From Acholoe squamosa (Eukaryota > Annelida > Polychaeta > Phyllodocida > Polynoidae): a stretch of 64,000 nucleotides of DNA. Made by a program: the position numbers and the translations under genes. The stretch lies in assembly GCA_949317995.1 (NCBI GenBank), contig OX439044.1:18252641-18316640 (forward strand). The letters are read 5' to 3'. Of the stretch, positions 1-10,933 are shown piece by piece. The notes below the pieces were generated by a model that did not search any database, had not been told where the DNA came from, and worked only from the letters and a program-made list of their open reading frames with translations. Position 1 is the first letter of the stretch; the number at the start of each line of letters is the position of its first letter.

Positions 1-2678
1 CTCTGGTCTAACTGGACGTATACCCTTTGGTACTAATTGCAGTAGCTGCGCAGTTATCGAGTCAGCTTCCTGGAAATGTCGTATGTGATCCATAGACCAA
101 TCCAGTATACTGGCAACTAGGGGTAAGAATGGTCTTCGAATCCCTGCTAACACTGCCCTATGAGCTCCACAATCAGTACAATCCGGATTATCACATTTCC
201 GGATTGGTATTCGAGACAAAGCATCAGCATTTAAATGCTTAACTCCGGGTCTATGCTGAATCTGTTGATGTTCAAGCCCATATTCGGATAAATGGGCTAG
301 CCATCGGCCTAACATGCCTTCAGCATCTCGGAAGTTCAGTAGCCACCTTAAAGAGGAATGATCCGTACGCAAAGTAAAGTTCGTTCCCCATAGAAAATGT
401 TTGAACTTCTTGGTATATACGACTACTGCTAACAACTCTCTTTTGGTTGTGCAGTAATTGCGCTGAGTCTTGCTCAGTGTGTTGCTGGCAAAGGCAATTG
501 GTACTTCTCTCCCATTTTGGACTTGCGAGAGAGCTGCACCAATGCTATCATTACTAGCATCAGTATCCAGTATGAAATGATCCGTCTCATTCGGATATTG
601 CAATACGGGAGTACTCGTGAACAGGTCTTTTAGCTTTTGAAAAGCGTTTTCCTGTTCATGTGTCCAAGGAAATTTTTCCTTGGTACTTCCTGGAGTCCAG
701 TTAGCTATTGCTTGTAATGGGTAACTGACTCTAGAATAATTCGGAATAAATTCCCTGTAATAGGAACAGAATCCTAAAAAGGACCTCACTTCCTTGGGTG
801 TTTTAGGTCTATTCCAATTCGTAACTGATTCGATTTTTTCCGGATCAGCCTTTATTCCTTCATCACTGATGATGCGGCCCAAATAATTTATGGACTTTCT
901 AAACATGTGGCATTTCTTAGGTTTCAATTTGAGACCATTAGAAATAATACGTTCTAGTACCATTTTCAGGTTATTAGAACACTCTTCGAATGTTTTTCCG
1001 AAGACAATGACATCGTCTAGATATACAAGACATCTTTTCCACAATAAATCACTTAGAATTGTTTCCATCATTGCTTCAAATGTTGCAGGTGCATTGCACA
1101 GTCCAAACGGCATTACATTATATTGGAATAATCCAATATGACTCGAAAATGCAGTTTTCTCCATATCTGGAGGGTTCATTCCCACTTGCCAGTAGCCTGA
1201 TTGCAAGTCTAGGGTACAAAACCAGCTGTTTCCCCCTAAGGAGTCAATGGTTTCATCTATTCTCGGTAATGGATACAAATTCTTTTTCGTTATTCCATTC
1301 AACTTCCTGTAGTCTATGCAGAAACGGATAGTACCGTCTTTTTTTGTTACCATACACACAGGACTACTCCATGGACTATTGGAAGGGACTATTACATCCT
1401 GTTCCAACATCTTATTTATTTCATCCTCAGCTACTCTCTTTTTTGCTAAGGGTAACCGTCTATACGGTATCTTAAAGGGTTCGGCATCTCCAGTATCTAT
1501 TTTATGTAATACTTTATTTGTTGTACCTAGTTTTTCACCAGGTTTGGCAAAGGCAGTATGATACTGACAGAGCATATCATAGAACTCTTTCCGGTGTTCC
1601 GGATCCTCTAATGAAGTTTCTTCATACAACTTAAGTAAGTCTTCCGAAATTTCATCATCCCCTGTTACCTTCTGTAAGCTTAGCTTACTATCCGTTACAG
1701 TTTCCGAAAGGGTCACATTTCCAAAAACTTGTCCCTTTTTCAAGTAGATAGTAGTGTTTCCAGTATTGGAGACAGGTACTACCGACCAGGATACATTCGC
1801 TACTATCGTGTCTACAGAATTTAATCCGATACTTGATAACGTAACTACATCCGGTTCTATCACTGCAGGCTTATTACGCATTGCAGGATCACTTCTTACA
1901 AGCACATCACAGGCTACTCCTGGAGGGATTCGCACAGTGTGTGCCACACTAGCCATACTGCTCACTTGTCTCAGTACACATCTAACTTTCACGGGATACG
2001 GGTATCTCACACTCAACACTCCTGTTTGGGGTTCTAACACGGCACCATACAGGGATGCGAAATCCAACCCGAGTATACCCTCATCTGCTATATCCGCAAC
2101 GGTGGTGCTCATGACATAGTCATGGATACCATCCAACTGTAGTTTCACACAAGTTCTACCATACGTTTGCAAGGTACTGCCGTCGGCCGTCTGAGCACTT
2201 CCTCCCGATTTGAGAGTCTCATGTTCATCCGGTATAAGATCGTAGAACCCCCTGGAGATACAAGAGTGGCTAGCTCCCGTATCCACAAGGAATTCGGCAG
2301 ATCTTCCGTTAACAGTGAGGCAAACATACCACTGCCTTCCGTTTAGAACAGAGGGTATGTCCGTGACAATCGGAACATCATTTTTCACACCAGGAGTCGA
2401 TCCACATCTTTTCAAGAATTCAAGACAAGGATGACCCGGGGGCAGGTGGGCACCACAGACCTTGGCTAATTCATAGCCGCCTGCCTCATTACTGATATTG
2501 GGTTTCCCCAGTGCGCCCGTGGCACCTGTTATATCAGCTTCCCTAACCTTCCGGGTGTCTACAACCACCTCGGTGTTAGGCGATCTTGTTACTAAATGCG
2601 AACTATCGTCACGGATGGTGATATTATGGCAAGATTTGTCACTGGGATCCCCTTCTTTGCCCCTCGGGAGATCCTTTT
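1..2678 (-). other. pol region of the first gypsy-like element (protease, RT, RNase H), incomplete in the window
   Basis: Translation of the minus strand gives a retropepsin motif (DTGAS, 2269-2283) and an RT core with YLDD at 1012-1023. After these come the tether and RNase H, and an HHCC-like integrase start may be near position 1. The frame continues past the window edge. The protease is closely similar to that at 52761-53732. It lies directly downstream of gag, the usual order. Expression by frameshift or read-through is normal for the family, but I did not determine it here. Confidence 0.85.
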
Positions 2679-5576
2679 CTAGTTTTCCTCTGTACTTATC
2701 CCAGAGACACTCTCCTGTTTACGTGGAACAGGCTTTTCAGCCATACATTCGGGAGCAAAATGCCCCAGTTTCTGACATCTGAAACATCTCCTTTGAGATT
2801 TATCAACTCTTGGTCTCCTTAGAGCTTCTGTTAATCCGGCTATTAATGTTTCCATCATGTTAGTCGGAGCAACAGTGGCTGCTACAGTTGAGTTCGCCGT
2901 AGAGGCTACACTGCCATGTTGAGTTGATCCGGAAGCTGTTTTACCAGCAACAGATCCTCCTCTCCCTCTCGAATGTACTTTCCTATACCGCTTTTGTCGG
3001 TAATACTTTCCAGCCACATGGACTGAACCAATATATTCTCCGTTTTCATCGGAGATATATTCATCTTCCTCATTAACTTCATTCGATTCAACCGGAGCTA
3101 ATTGGGAAGTATCATATACTGGAGCAGGTGTACCCCCGTATTGGAAAGGAGCTGCTCTTACTGGACTAGGTCCAAGACCTACCAAACGTTTCTTCATGTC
3201 ATGTCCATCAATTGCTATGAACAGATCACTGAATGAAGTGTCATCTTTCCAGGAGTCCCACACCACTTGCTTATGATCCGGATCTCGTAATCCACTATAG
3301 AATTGTATGAACAATTCTTGTAGATAACAATCATCGTCATGAGCCCAATTTGGACGTGCTTTCGAAAGCAAGTCCTGTAGCTCCAAACCAAAGACTTTGT
3401 GTGATTCTTTAGGTTTTTGTGTTCTCTTCTTAAAGCTTACCCACGGATCTTCTCTAACGATTGATCCGAATAGGTATGCGGCACATTCGACCAATTGATC
3501 ATAGGTACCGTATATTCCGTAAGCTGCTCTCCATTGGTTGAGAGCTACTTTTCCGCCTTTATTTAACCAACAAATCAAATATGGCAGAGCTTCTTCTTTT
3601 GTCCATCCACTACAATTGACTTCGTCGACAAAAGCTTGGTACCTGTCCTTCCATGGATCATTAGAATCATATGGAGGGGGTATCCGTGCCTGCCTACGTG
3701 CCGGATTATTACATCCGCGTAGTCTATCTGCTTCTCGCATGCTCCAGTTCATGACTTCCATGCCGTCCGCTCCCTTTCGGTAGCAGTCAATGCCAAGGTT
3801 TTGTATACATTGGCTTCTATCAAAGATGGTTTGCATCCCTGCAGGCATAGAAGTTCTCCTGTTTGGTTTCCTGCCATCTCCTCCTGATCCTGATCCTCCG
3901 GATCCGGATCCTCCTGGGCCGCCTGGAGGGTTTCCTCCTGGTGGACCATTATTATTATAGCTTCCAGATGAACCACCAGGGCATCCACTATTGTGACCGG
4001 TGTTTCCAGAAGAAGCGTATCTAGGGTAAGAATCATTTTGATTCCATCCCTGGTTATAGCTATTACCATTTTGATAATTGCCACTTCCCGATGGATTATA
4101 ATTATTTCTATATCCATAGGAAGTTGTTCTTGGTTGATACGTACCGCCATTAATATTGTTTTGTGGCGGATTTGGTCTCGGAAAACGTCCATCAGTAGGA
4201 CCATTACCAGAACCTGGGGTTGGAATAGGTAATCTTGGTACTGCTGGTGTACTGTGGCCGGGTTGGGGGAAATATGAAGGTGGTGTCAACATATGCCTCA
4301 TTGGTCCGGGCGCTCTTGGTTGTGCCACGGGTGTATTATTATTATTCCCTGTAGCACCATCGTGAGTCGCTTTGATTTTGTGACTCAAATCTGGTATGGG
4401 TGGTGCCGGACCTATCGTATCCAGCATTGGAATTACTGGTTTAGATGCGGTTCCATTTACTGCAGCATTATCCGGTTTCTTATAGATTCCGGATACCACA
4501 TTCTTGTCAGCCCCATCATCAACGAATGGGCTGTATCTAATTGGGGTTGCATCTTTAGATGTCTTTCCCAACATTGTAGATACCACAGCTGGATCTATAT
4601 TACCTATAGTTAACTGGGCTGCTTCTACATATTTATCTAGAGTTATTGCAGTAGCCTGCAATTCCTGAAGCTCGTTTGTGAGTTTCTGTCTATCCTCCTC
4701 CAGTTGTTTGTTGTAAGCTATGATGCCTACCCGGATGGTTTCATTGTCTTCAGCTTGTTTACTACACTGAAGTTTCAATTTATCCAACTCATCCTGATAA
4801 TGGCGAATTTCGGATTCGAATTTTGTCTTATCAAGGTTTAGTTGGTCGTTCGTATCTATGTATGTTTGGATACGAATGTGCCTATTATCATATTCTTTAT
4901 TGAATGATTCTCTCATAGATTGAAGTTTTAGTTCTTCATTCTCGAGTTCTTTCATGTACTCGCTCCTTCTGGCTTCGAATTCCTTTCGCATGCCAGTTAG
5001 GTCCTCTTCCATCTGAAGTTTTTCAAGGAATACTTCATCCTTAGCTTTGACCAAGGTATTTAAATTCTCGTTCAAAGTTACATAAGTTTCATTCAACAAC
5101 AGGACATCCGGTCGTTTTAATTCTTCACCTTCCGGTAACGCATAGGTTAAGTCGCCATCTATAGCGCTATAATCTAATATTGGTAATTCGGGCCTGGGTA
5201 ACCTATAAGGTAGTTCTCCGAATGTTACCCTTTTTCGCATTGGTGCCGGATGTTCTGGGTTAGTACTACCACCGACTTCGAACATCGAATCACTTAATTC
5301 GTCAACAATTGATTGCTGGCCTATTAAGTTACTATGTCTCTGTATGGACTGTTCGCGTCGTACAGAGTCTGGCAGATTCTCCTCACTATCATTATAGTGG
5401 GGTCTGGGATCTCTCCAAGATGCTGATTCTGCATCTTGTGAGTCCGAATGGGCTTGGAGCATTAGCGATCCATTTCCATTCTCTTGGGCAAGTGATTGCC
5501 CTGCTGGGTTAGCTTCCCTAAGGGTGTCTAACCCATGTACTAGCCGTTTGGACGTTATAACGTCCGGGCTATACAC
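2679..5576 (-). CDS. Gag-like polyprotein of the first gypsy-like element (965 aa)
   Basis: This is a structural protein of an LTR element, treated as a fossil. The N-terminal third (about residues 150-340) is charged and heptad-like and probably forms a coiled coil. A Pro/Gly/Asn/Tyr-rich stretch follows (about 400-590), then a globular part that probably corresponds to the capsid (about 600-800). Near the C-terminus is one CCHC zinc knuckle (CFRCQKLGHFAPEC). At 965 aa it is about twice the usual Ty3/gypsy Gag. The capsid-like part aligns well with the Gag at 53771-56512, including the shared stretch around RTQKPKES. Confidence 0.85.
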   Translation of the reverse strand: MYSPDVITSKRLVHGLDTLREANPAGQSLAQENGNGSLMLQAHSDSQDAESASWRDPRPHYNDSEENLPDSVRREQSIQRHSNLIGQQSIVDELSDSMFEVGGSTNPEHPAPMRKRVTFGELPYRLPRPELPILDYSAIDGDLTYALPEGEELKRPDVLLLNETYVTLNENLNTLVKAKDEVFLEKLQMEEDLTGMRKEFEARRSEYMKELENEELKLQSMRESFNKEYDNRHIRIQTYIDTNDQLNLDKTKFESEIRHYQDELDKLKLQCSKQAEDNETIRVGIIAYNKQLEEDRQKLTNELQELQATAITLDKYVEAAQLTIGNIDPAVVSTMLGKTSKDATPIRYSPFVDDGADKNVVSGIYKKPDNAAVNGTASKPVIPMLDTIGPAPPIPDLSHKIKATHDGATGNNNNTPVAQPRAPGPMRHMLTPPSYFPQPGHSTPAVPRLPIPTPGSGNGPTDGRFPRPNPPQNNINGGTYQPRTTSYGYRNNYNPSGSGNYQNGNSYNQGWNQNDSYPRYASSGNTGHNSGCPGGSSGSYNNNGPPGGNPPGGPGGSGSGGSGSGGDGRKPNRRTSMPAGMQTIFDRSQCIQNLGIDCYRKGADGMEVMNWSMREADRLRGCNNPARRQARIPPPYDSNDPWKDRYQAFVDEVNCSGWTKEEALPYLICWLNKGGKVALNQWRAAYGIYGTYDQLVECAAYLFGSIVREDPWVSFKKRTQKPKESHKVFGLELQDLLSKARPNWAHDDDCYLQELFIQFYSGLRDPDHKQVVWDSWKDDTSFSDLFIAIDGHDMKKRLVGLGPSPVRAAPFQYGGTPAPVYDTSQLAPVESNEVNEEDEYISDENGEYIGSVHVAGKYYRQKRYRKVHSRGRGGSVAGKTASGSTQHGSVASTANSTVAATVAPTNMMETLIAGLTEALRRPRVDKSQRRCFRCQKLGHFAPECMAEKPVPRKQESVSGISTEEN

Positions 5577-5601
5577 CAGAATTAACTGGTCATGGCACCA
5601 G

Positions 5602-5978
5602 TGTAAGGGTTTGTGGCCTTACAGACCTGAGGGGTTCGGGTCTTACGGTTCGGAAAGAAAGAGTAAGACAGTATTCCAAGTGTATGCCAACGGTTAGGTT
5701 TATTACTTAATGCACACTCACGGCTGCCGGATGATATCAAAGAGGCAGCTAATATTAAAAGACAGTGGTTTACATGGTGTGGAGGCCAGAAGGGCCTCTG
5801 ACGTAGCGGCTGAGCCCTGGGCTTTATATACGGACCCAGGTGTTCGTCGTCAGATGTCCCCACAGACCCGGATCGGTGCTGCCACCTATCCGGAACCTGA
5901 GGAACGTCCGACGACTCGACTCACCCGCCACGTCAGACGGTACCCAACTCCTATGGTTTAGTAAAGTGTACCTCTACA
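5602..5978 (-). repeat. 5' LTR of the first gypsy-like element, with primer binding site beside it
   Basis: On the minus strand it begins TGTAGAGG and ends CTTACA, matching the TG...CA rule and the ends of the second element's LTRs (TGTAGGGG...CTACA). A TATATAAAG box lies at 5821-5830 (minus) and an AATAAA signal near 5696-5706. The adjoining TGGTGCCATGACC (5588-5600) reads as a primer binding site close to the 3' end of tRNA-His as I recall it, with one mismatch. The outer boundary is uncertain by about 10 bases because the flanking repeat resembles the LTR end. No second LTR is visible for dating. Confidence 0.75.
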
Positions 5979-7160
5979 ATACCTATCCCTCAAGCTCAAT
6001 TTATAGCTTTCCTGCCTATCACAGCTTGATCAGCTGGGATAGCTCACATCCAACCTTTGTTATAATATCTTATTCAACCTATCCCCTAAAGAACAAATCC
6101 AACAGTCTACCTCAAGCATACATCTACTGATCACTCATGCTATATATCCTTGAGGTTACCTATCCTTCAGGCTGCCTATCCTTCATGGTATATAGCCCTC
6201 TGCCTACCTAACCAGCTATCTATGTATCTCTCACCTTGTATGCTATTCTTTCTTCCTTTATAGTAGCTTTTATAGTCTATACCTTGTGAAATATACCTAT
6301 CACTCATTGTACCTATCCTCAAGTCTGCATATCACTCATGTTTACCTTACATATCCCTCAGCCCATTGAATTATCATGCTTTTCTAAAATGCCTCACCAT
6401 GGCTATCATTAGACTAGCTAACTTCCTATCCTACATGTATGCTGTTTATTCCCCTCTTCCTATCCTTTATGCTACATATCGTTCATGCTATCCCACTTGA
6501 CAAGTTAAAAAACTGAGGGCTATATACCATGAAGGATAGGCAGCCTGAAGGATAGGTAACCTCAATGATATATAGCATGAGTGATAGGTAGATGTATGTG
6601 TAAGGTAGACTGTTAAATTTGTTCCTTAGGGGATAGGTTGACTAAGAGATCAAAATGAAGGTTGGTTGTGAGCTATCCCAGTTGATCAAGCTGTGATAGG
6701 TAGTAAAGCTATAAAGTGAGCTTGAGGGATAGGTATTGAAGAGGATGGGTAGCAAGGGGGATAGGTAATAAACAGTTTAAGAGATAGGTACAGAGGGTAC
6801 CTTGTAAGGTGAGCATATTCAAAAGATACATTGGTGCTAGGTAATATCACAGATGTGCCAGTCAAACATGAGGGATGTGAAGAGTTGGGGGATAGTCACC
6901 ATGAGGGATAGGTAAAGTGAATGATAGGCAGATTGAGGATAGGTAGACTAATGGTAAGAATGTACAGAGAAAATTAGGTACAAAGGTGAAGGGTAAACTT
7001 TAATCCTTTAAGCCATTTGAGAGAAAACCTAATTAAACTCTAGATGTTTCAAGGGATAGGTAGTATGAGTGATAGGTAGACTAAGGGATAGGCAGTATGT
7101 GGGAGAGGCAGAGCCATACACAGATAGAGTACTTGTCAGGTTGAGATAGGCACACATTAG
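5979..7160. repeat. Large inverted repeat built of irregular GATAGGTA / TACCTATC motifs
   Basis: The left arm (about 5979-6207) and right arm (about 6508-6740) are reverse complements with moderate divergence, separated by about 300 bases. The short motif TACCTATC/CCTATCC recurs every 15-40 bases in the left arm. Its complement GATAGGTA recurs through the right arm and on to about 7110, so the motif changes strand near 6490. No coding potential is seen. It may be a foldback element or a degenerate minisatellite that was inverted and duplicated. The gypsy-like LTR directly adjoins the left arm. Confidence 0.7.
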
Positions 7161-8628
7161 GATATGTAGATTCAGGTAATGACTTTGATTAGCATATTGC
7201 ATCTATAAAAAGTTCCAATCATTTTCAATATAACTTTTGTACATTTTTAAAATATTCTCATCATCAAACCTCCTTTTTAGGTACTTTTGGTCAAATTTTG
7301 AGAATCAAGATCACAAATTTTGGATTCAGCAGGATTTTTTGGTATAGGTGGCCCCTTGTTTCCATTTGATATCACTCTGATAAAGATTCCTGACATCTCG
7401 ATAAACCCCCTTATCCTACATAGGACTCAATACTGAACACAAAAGGGAGCCTACTTTGAAGGGGGGGTAGAGGCGGGGGGCTGTTACACTGTGTCCATAG
7501 GTAAAGCTCTGAGTTTCACCTCCTATCTATTGAAGCTTCTTGCTCTCACGAGGAACCGAGATCAGAGTTCATGAACTGAGCTCACATATTACAATGATGA
7601 CACGGGGACCAATCTTTAGCCAGGAATAATTTATGTATTTCACGAAACCATGTATCTCCAGTAGGTGCCAAAAATGTTGAAGTCAGTGAATATTGAAATC
7701 GTGAGTTAAATGTAAGTAAGCCCCTTGAATGACTCTTATTTTATGTTAATTAAAATTCCCTGCGGCCGTTATGACTTTTGATTTTTATGAAAATGGCATG
7801 AGCAATATATTTTGATAATTTTCAAAGGATTTCCTCACAAACAACGTATAGGCTAATTAAAATGTTTGGTTCCAAAACTATGTCTTTGCATTGTGCCAAA
7901 AGTACCCTAGCAAAGGTATTCCTTTTTACAACTACAACAACAACAACAAAATAACAAATTCAATTAGGTGCCTCCTCCCCGGGCTTTTATCACACTTACA
8001 GTTTTCTCCACTCTTCACAATGTACGCCCTGTGATGACTTTATTCCCTTGAAATAAAAGATAAATATTGGGAACTGATCATGAAATGAAGCTACTGTATT
8101 TATGGAGGAAGGTTGATGAGTGAAAGGGAAGATAGGCCTTGGACATGTGAGGTATACTGCACAGGGTCAATCTGGCCCAGCTCGACCACTAGCGTGAGTC
8201 GTCCCTGCCGACCAGCGTTTCTGGGTAAAAGTAGTTCTGGGCGCTGGTTGCTGTAGTGGTTAAATGTAGGCAGGTATAGTGCGTAGTAATATTTCCCAGA
8301 ATATGGGGACCCACAATCCCCAAACACAAGAGAGGGAGTTCCCTGAATCCCGACCGGACAAGACTGGCACAGGGTATATAGTGACCAATCAGTACATAAT
8401 CAGGCACAATGTTAGAATAATAATAGGATTTGCTAGACCTGTTATAGTTGTACACAGAATAACTCAATAGTAACCATCAAAGTAGGCTGCTATCAATTTA
8501 CCTGTATTTAGAACACCCAATCGTAGAATCTTGTGAAGCGTCCCCCCGAGGGTCGATATACTCTCCTATTAAAGTAAATGAAAACCTAGAGCTCATGCAA
8601 TCTTGTGGGCCGATTCATTTTACATCGT
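7161..8628. other. Non-coding stretch, no feature recognised
   Basis: Short reading frames only, with no domain, no tRNA and no clear terminal repeats. A short (ACA)n run lies near 7930-7950. Confidence 0.5.
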
Positions 8629-8679
8629 ACGTACGTACGTACGTATGTATGTATGTATGTATGTATGTATGTATGTATG

Positions 8680-8756
<77 letters not shown>
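8629..8756. repeat. Compound microsatellite (GTAC)n(GTAT)n(AT)n
   Basis: Seven or so GTAC units pass into GTAT units and then a long AT run with one interruption (ACATGTAT). Tyr/Ile-repeat reading frames across it on both strands are artefacts of the repeat. Confidence 0.95.
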
Positions 8757-8757
<1 letters not shown>

Positions 8758-8951
8758 TATATATACTTGTAGTTGTTGCTTGTAGCATTATATATTGAAT
8801 GAATGCTGGCCAAATGAGTGGATAAGTGAGTTGATGAGAAGGTGTATGAGCGAATGCGTCGGTCAGGTCTACAAGTGGCAGTGCGTGGGCAGAAGCATAA
8901 GAGTGAAAATGTGATCAAAATGACTGATTGAATTAGCATCTATATAGGTTA

Positions 8952-9269
8952 GGGAGTGGTCATTATTTATCAACAGGGGGGGGAGGGTGGGTTTGAGGGG
9001 GGGGCGTAAAATTTTCAGACCCCTCCCGAGGGGGGGGCTAAAAAAATTTTGACTCCTCTTGAGGGGGGCTAAAAAACTTCACCCTCTTTTTAGCAAAAAA
9101 GCCCGCGCGCTACTATAGATCAAAGAGGGGCGCGAAAACTCTCCGCGCCTCCGGCGCGGGGGGGGGCGCAAAAAATTTTAATTGCCGTTGAGGGGGGGGC
9201 GTAAAAAATTTCCGCGCGTCCGCGCGAAAACCCACCACCCCCCCCTGTTGATAAATAATGACCACTCCC
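8952..9269. mobile_element. MITE, TWA target-site family (PIF/Harbinger-like), GC-rich interior
   Basis: The terminal inverted repeats read GGGAGTGGTCATTATTTATC at the left and its complement at the right, followed inward by runs of G and C. The flanking 3-base duplication is TTA (8949-8951 and 9270-9272), typical of PIF/Harbinger elements. No coding capacity. The interior alternates G runs with AAAATTTT tracts and could fold on itself. Related copies are at 59352-59604 and 59625-59956. Confidence 0.85.
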
Positions 9270-10787
9270 TTAGGTAGCAATTGTCGAGGATGGATGCGTT
9301 TCCATAGTAACTGATTTTCGTGACTTGATTAATTTGTCACAACAAAAAGGAACCATTAGTCTAATGTCCCAATCGTTGGGTATTGAAAGAGGTCTAACAA
9401 AACTCAGTCCGAACGCCCGTGGTGTTACAAAATACACTGAAATGAATTTTCCGAAATATTTTTGTTGTTGTTTCCTTCTTCCTTTGTAATGCTAAAACAA
9501 CAATATGTCTTAATTCCTTTGGTTGTGATGATGAACTTATTGGATTCCCTTGATGATTGAGTTTCGCTTCATCCTCAGACCGAGATTCCAAGTTTTAGAT
9601 AACTGCATAATTCGTGCATTGATCTCTCTACGAGGCCTGCAGTATAATGGTTGAAATAGAATTGCCTGAAATCCATGAATTAGACAAAGTCCTATCATAA
9701 GAAAAGTGAATGAGTGAAATAAGTTTGGCCGTTATAGCACCTTTAATTGCAGTTTTCATCAAGTTCCTCCAGAGGTATAGAATACCATTACTATAACTCC
9801 ATAGGATCCAACTATAGGCCCCATGGAATCAGGAGGCATAGGCTACTCCTGCCAGCGATCTCCACACAGAGCCTCAGCGGTGCCACCCAGTCAAAAGTAC
9901 TGAGTTCACTAGACCGTGACCAGGTAGCCTGGCGGTGCTTGGAGATCTGGCTCTGATCTTGATGCTCTCTACTCTCCAGTAGGTGGTGAGTGGCAGAGCC
10001 GACCCCATGAAAGGTGAGGGAGCAGGGCTGTGTGGTGTGGGTGGGTGTACATGCTGGCAGCTTCTCCTGGCGTCACCCCTCTCGTTGGAGAGTGTAGGCT
10101 GTAGAGGTGTCAAGCGTGGACGGTAGGCAGACGACATTTCTACAGACAGGAGAGGAAGATCAGAGAAACTGTCCCAGACAGGATTCCAGTACACTGGTGT
10201 GTTGTCCTGGTGGTTCTTCCACGGCCTACCTCTTCTGACATTCTGACAGCCATAGCTGAGCAGAGGAGACACATTGGCCCACTAGTGGTGCTACCATAGT
10301 AGGACCTCATTGATTTTACAGAGCTCCTAAACAGGCCAGGTGATTCACCTGAGTGAGGGGAGCCACAGCTCCAGGCACAGATACTGCATGCTCAGGTGAG
10401 TAGCAATAATGCCACATAGAATAAGGAATGGTGGACTGTATTCTTTAAAATATCTTCTTACATACATGTTTCTAGTGTTTACTAGACTAAGAGTGTACTC
10501 TGTGCTCCTAATGTAGCCTCTGCATACTTTGTCCCCAGCTTTTTGTACCCCTTTCCCCTCCCTGCCACAACCAGACCTTCAGTAGCAAACATTGAGAAGC
10601 ACTCACGTGTGCTAACCGCTTTACCCCAGCTCGGCCTCCACGGTTCCACTGATTACCCCTGGGACCATGAGAAGGTGGTTAATTGGTGCTTTAGTTGTGA
10701 TTACACAGTTAGGAATTAAAAAAATAATGTTTAATATAACTAAATTGGGTTAATCATTCTATTATATGTATTTGAATCCTCCTGTAT
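9270..10787. other. Non-coding stretch, no feature recognised
   Basis: A 132-residue open frame on the minus strand (9874-10272) is Pro/Ser/Arg-rich, lacks any domain I recognise and has no flanking gene structure. A donor-like CAG/GTGAGTAG near 10396 could belong to an untranslated exon, but nothing else supports that. Confidence 0.4.
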
Positions 10788-10933
10788 CAGTGGCGGATTT
10801 AGAGGGGGCGCCCCCCCCCTTTCCCCATTACTTAAGAGTTTACCTAACTTTTTTTTACCCTATAATTTAGCCAAAATTAGGGGCTAAATGAGGGACGCCC
10901 CCCCCCCCTTTCAAAATCCTGGATCTGACACTG
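10788..10933. mobile_element. Short MITE, hAT-like ends (CAGTGGCGGAT...)
   Basis: The 146-base element starts CAGTGGCGGATTTAGAGGGGG and ends with the imperfect complement (GGATCTGACACTG), with a C/G-run interior. TGTAT stands on both sides (10783-10787 and 10934-10938). The CAGTG-type end is common in hAT MITEs, but a full 8-base duplication is not seen, so the superfamily is tentative. Confidence 0.65.

Larger units (their letters stand above)
1..5978 (-). mobile_element. Ty3/gypsy-like LTR retrotransposon, 5' part, cut by the window edge
   Basis: Reading on the minus strand, the parts in order are a 5' LTR (5602-5978), a primer binding site (5584-5600), a long gag (2679-5576) and pol, which runs off the window at position 1. 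Pol shows an aspartic protease (DTGAS at 2269-2283), a reverse transcriptase with the YLDD box (1012-1023) and RNase H. The order protease, RT, RNase H places it in Ty3/gypsy (Metaviridae) rather than Ty1/copia. The visible part looks open, but the integrase, the 3' region and the 3' LTR lie outside, so neither completeness nor age from LTR divergence can be judged. It is a sister family of the element at 44418-56973, since gag and protease are clearly alike. It abuts the GATAGGTA-rich inverted repeat at 5979. Confidence 0.93.

Noticed and set aside
8603-8939. Tyr/Ile/Thr-repeat proteins
   Set aside because: Translations of a GTAC/GTAT/AT microsatellite in several frames.
9874-10272. 132-residue minus-strand open frame
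   Set aside because: Low-complexity composition, no recognised domain, no splice partners and no flanking gene.
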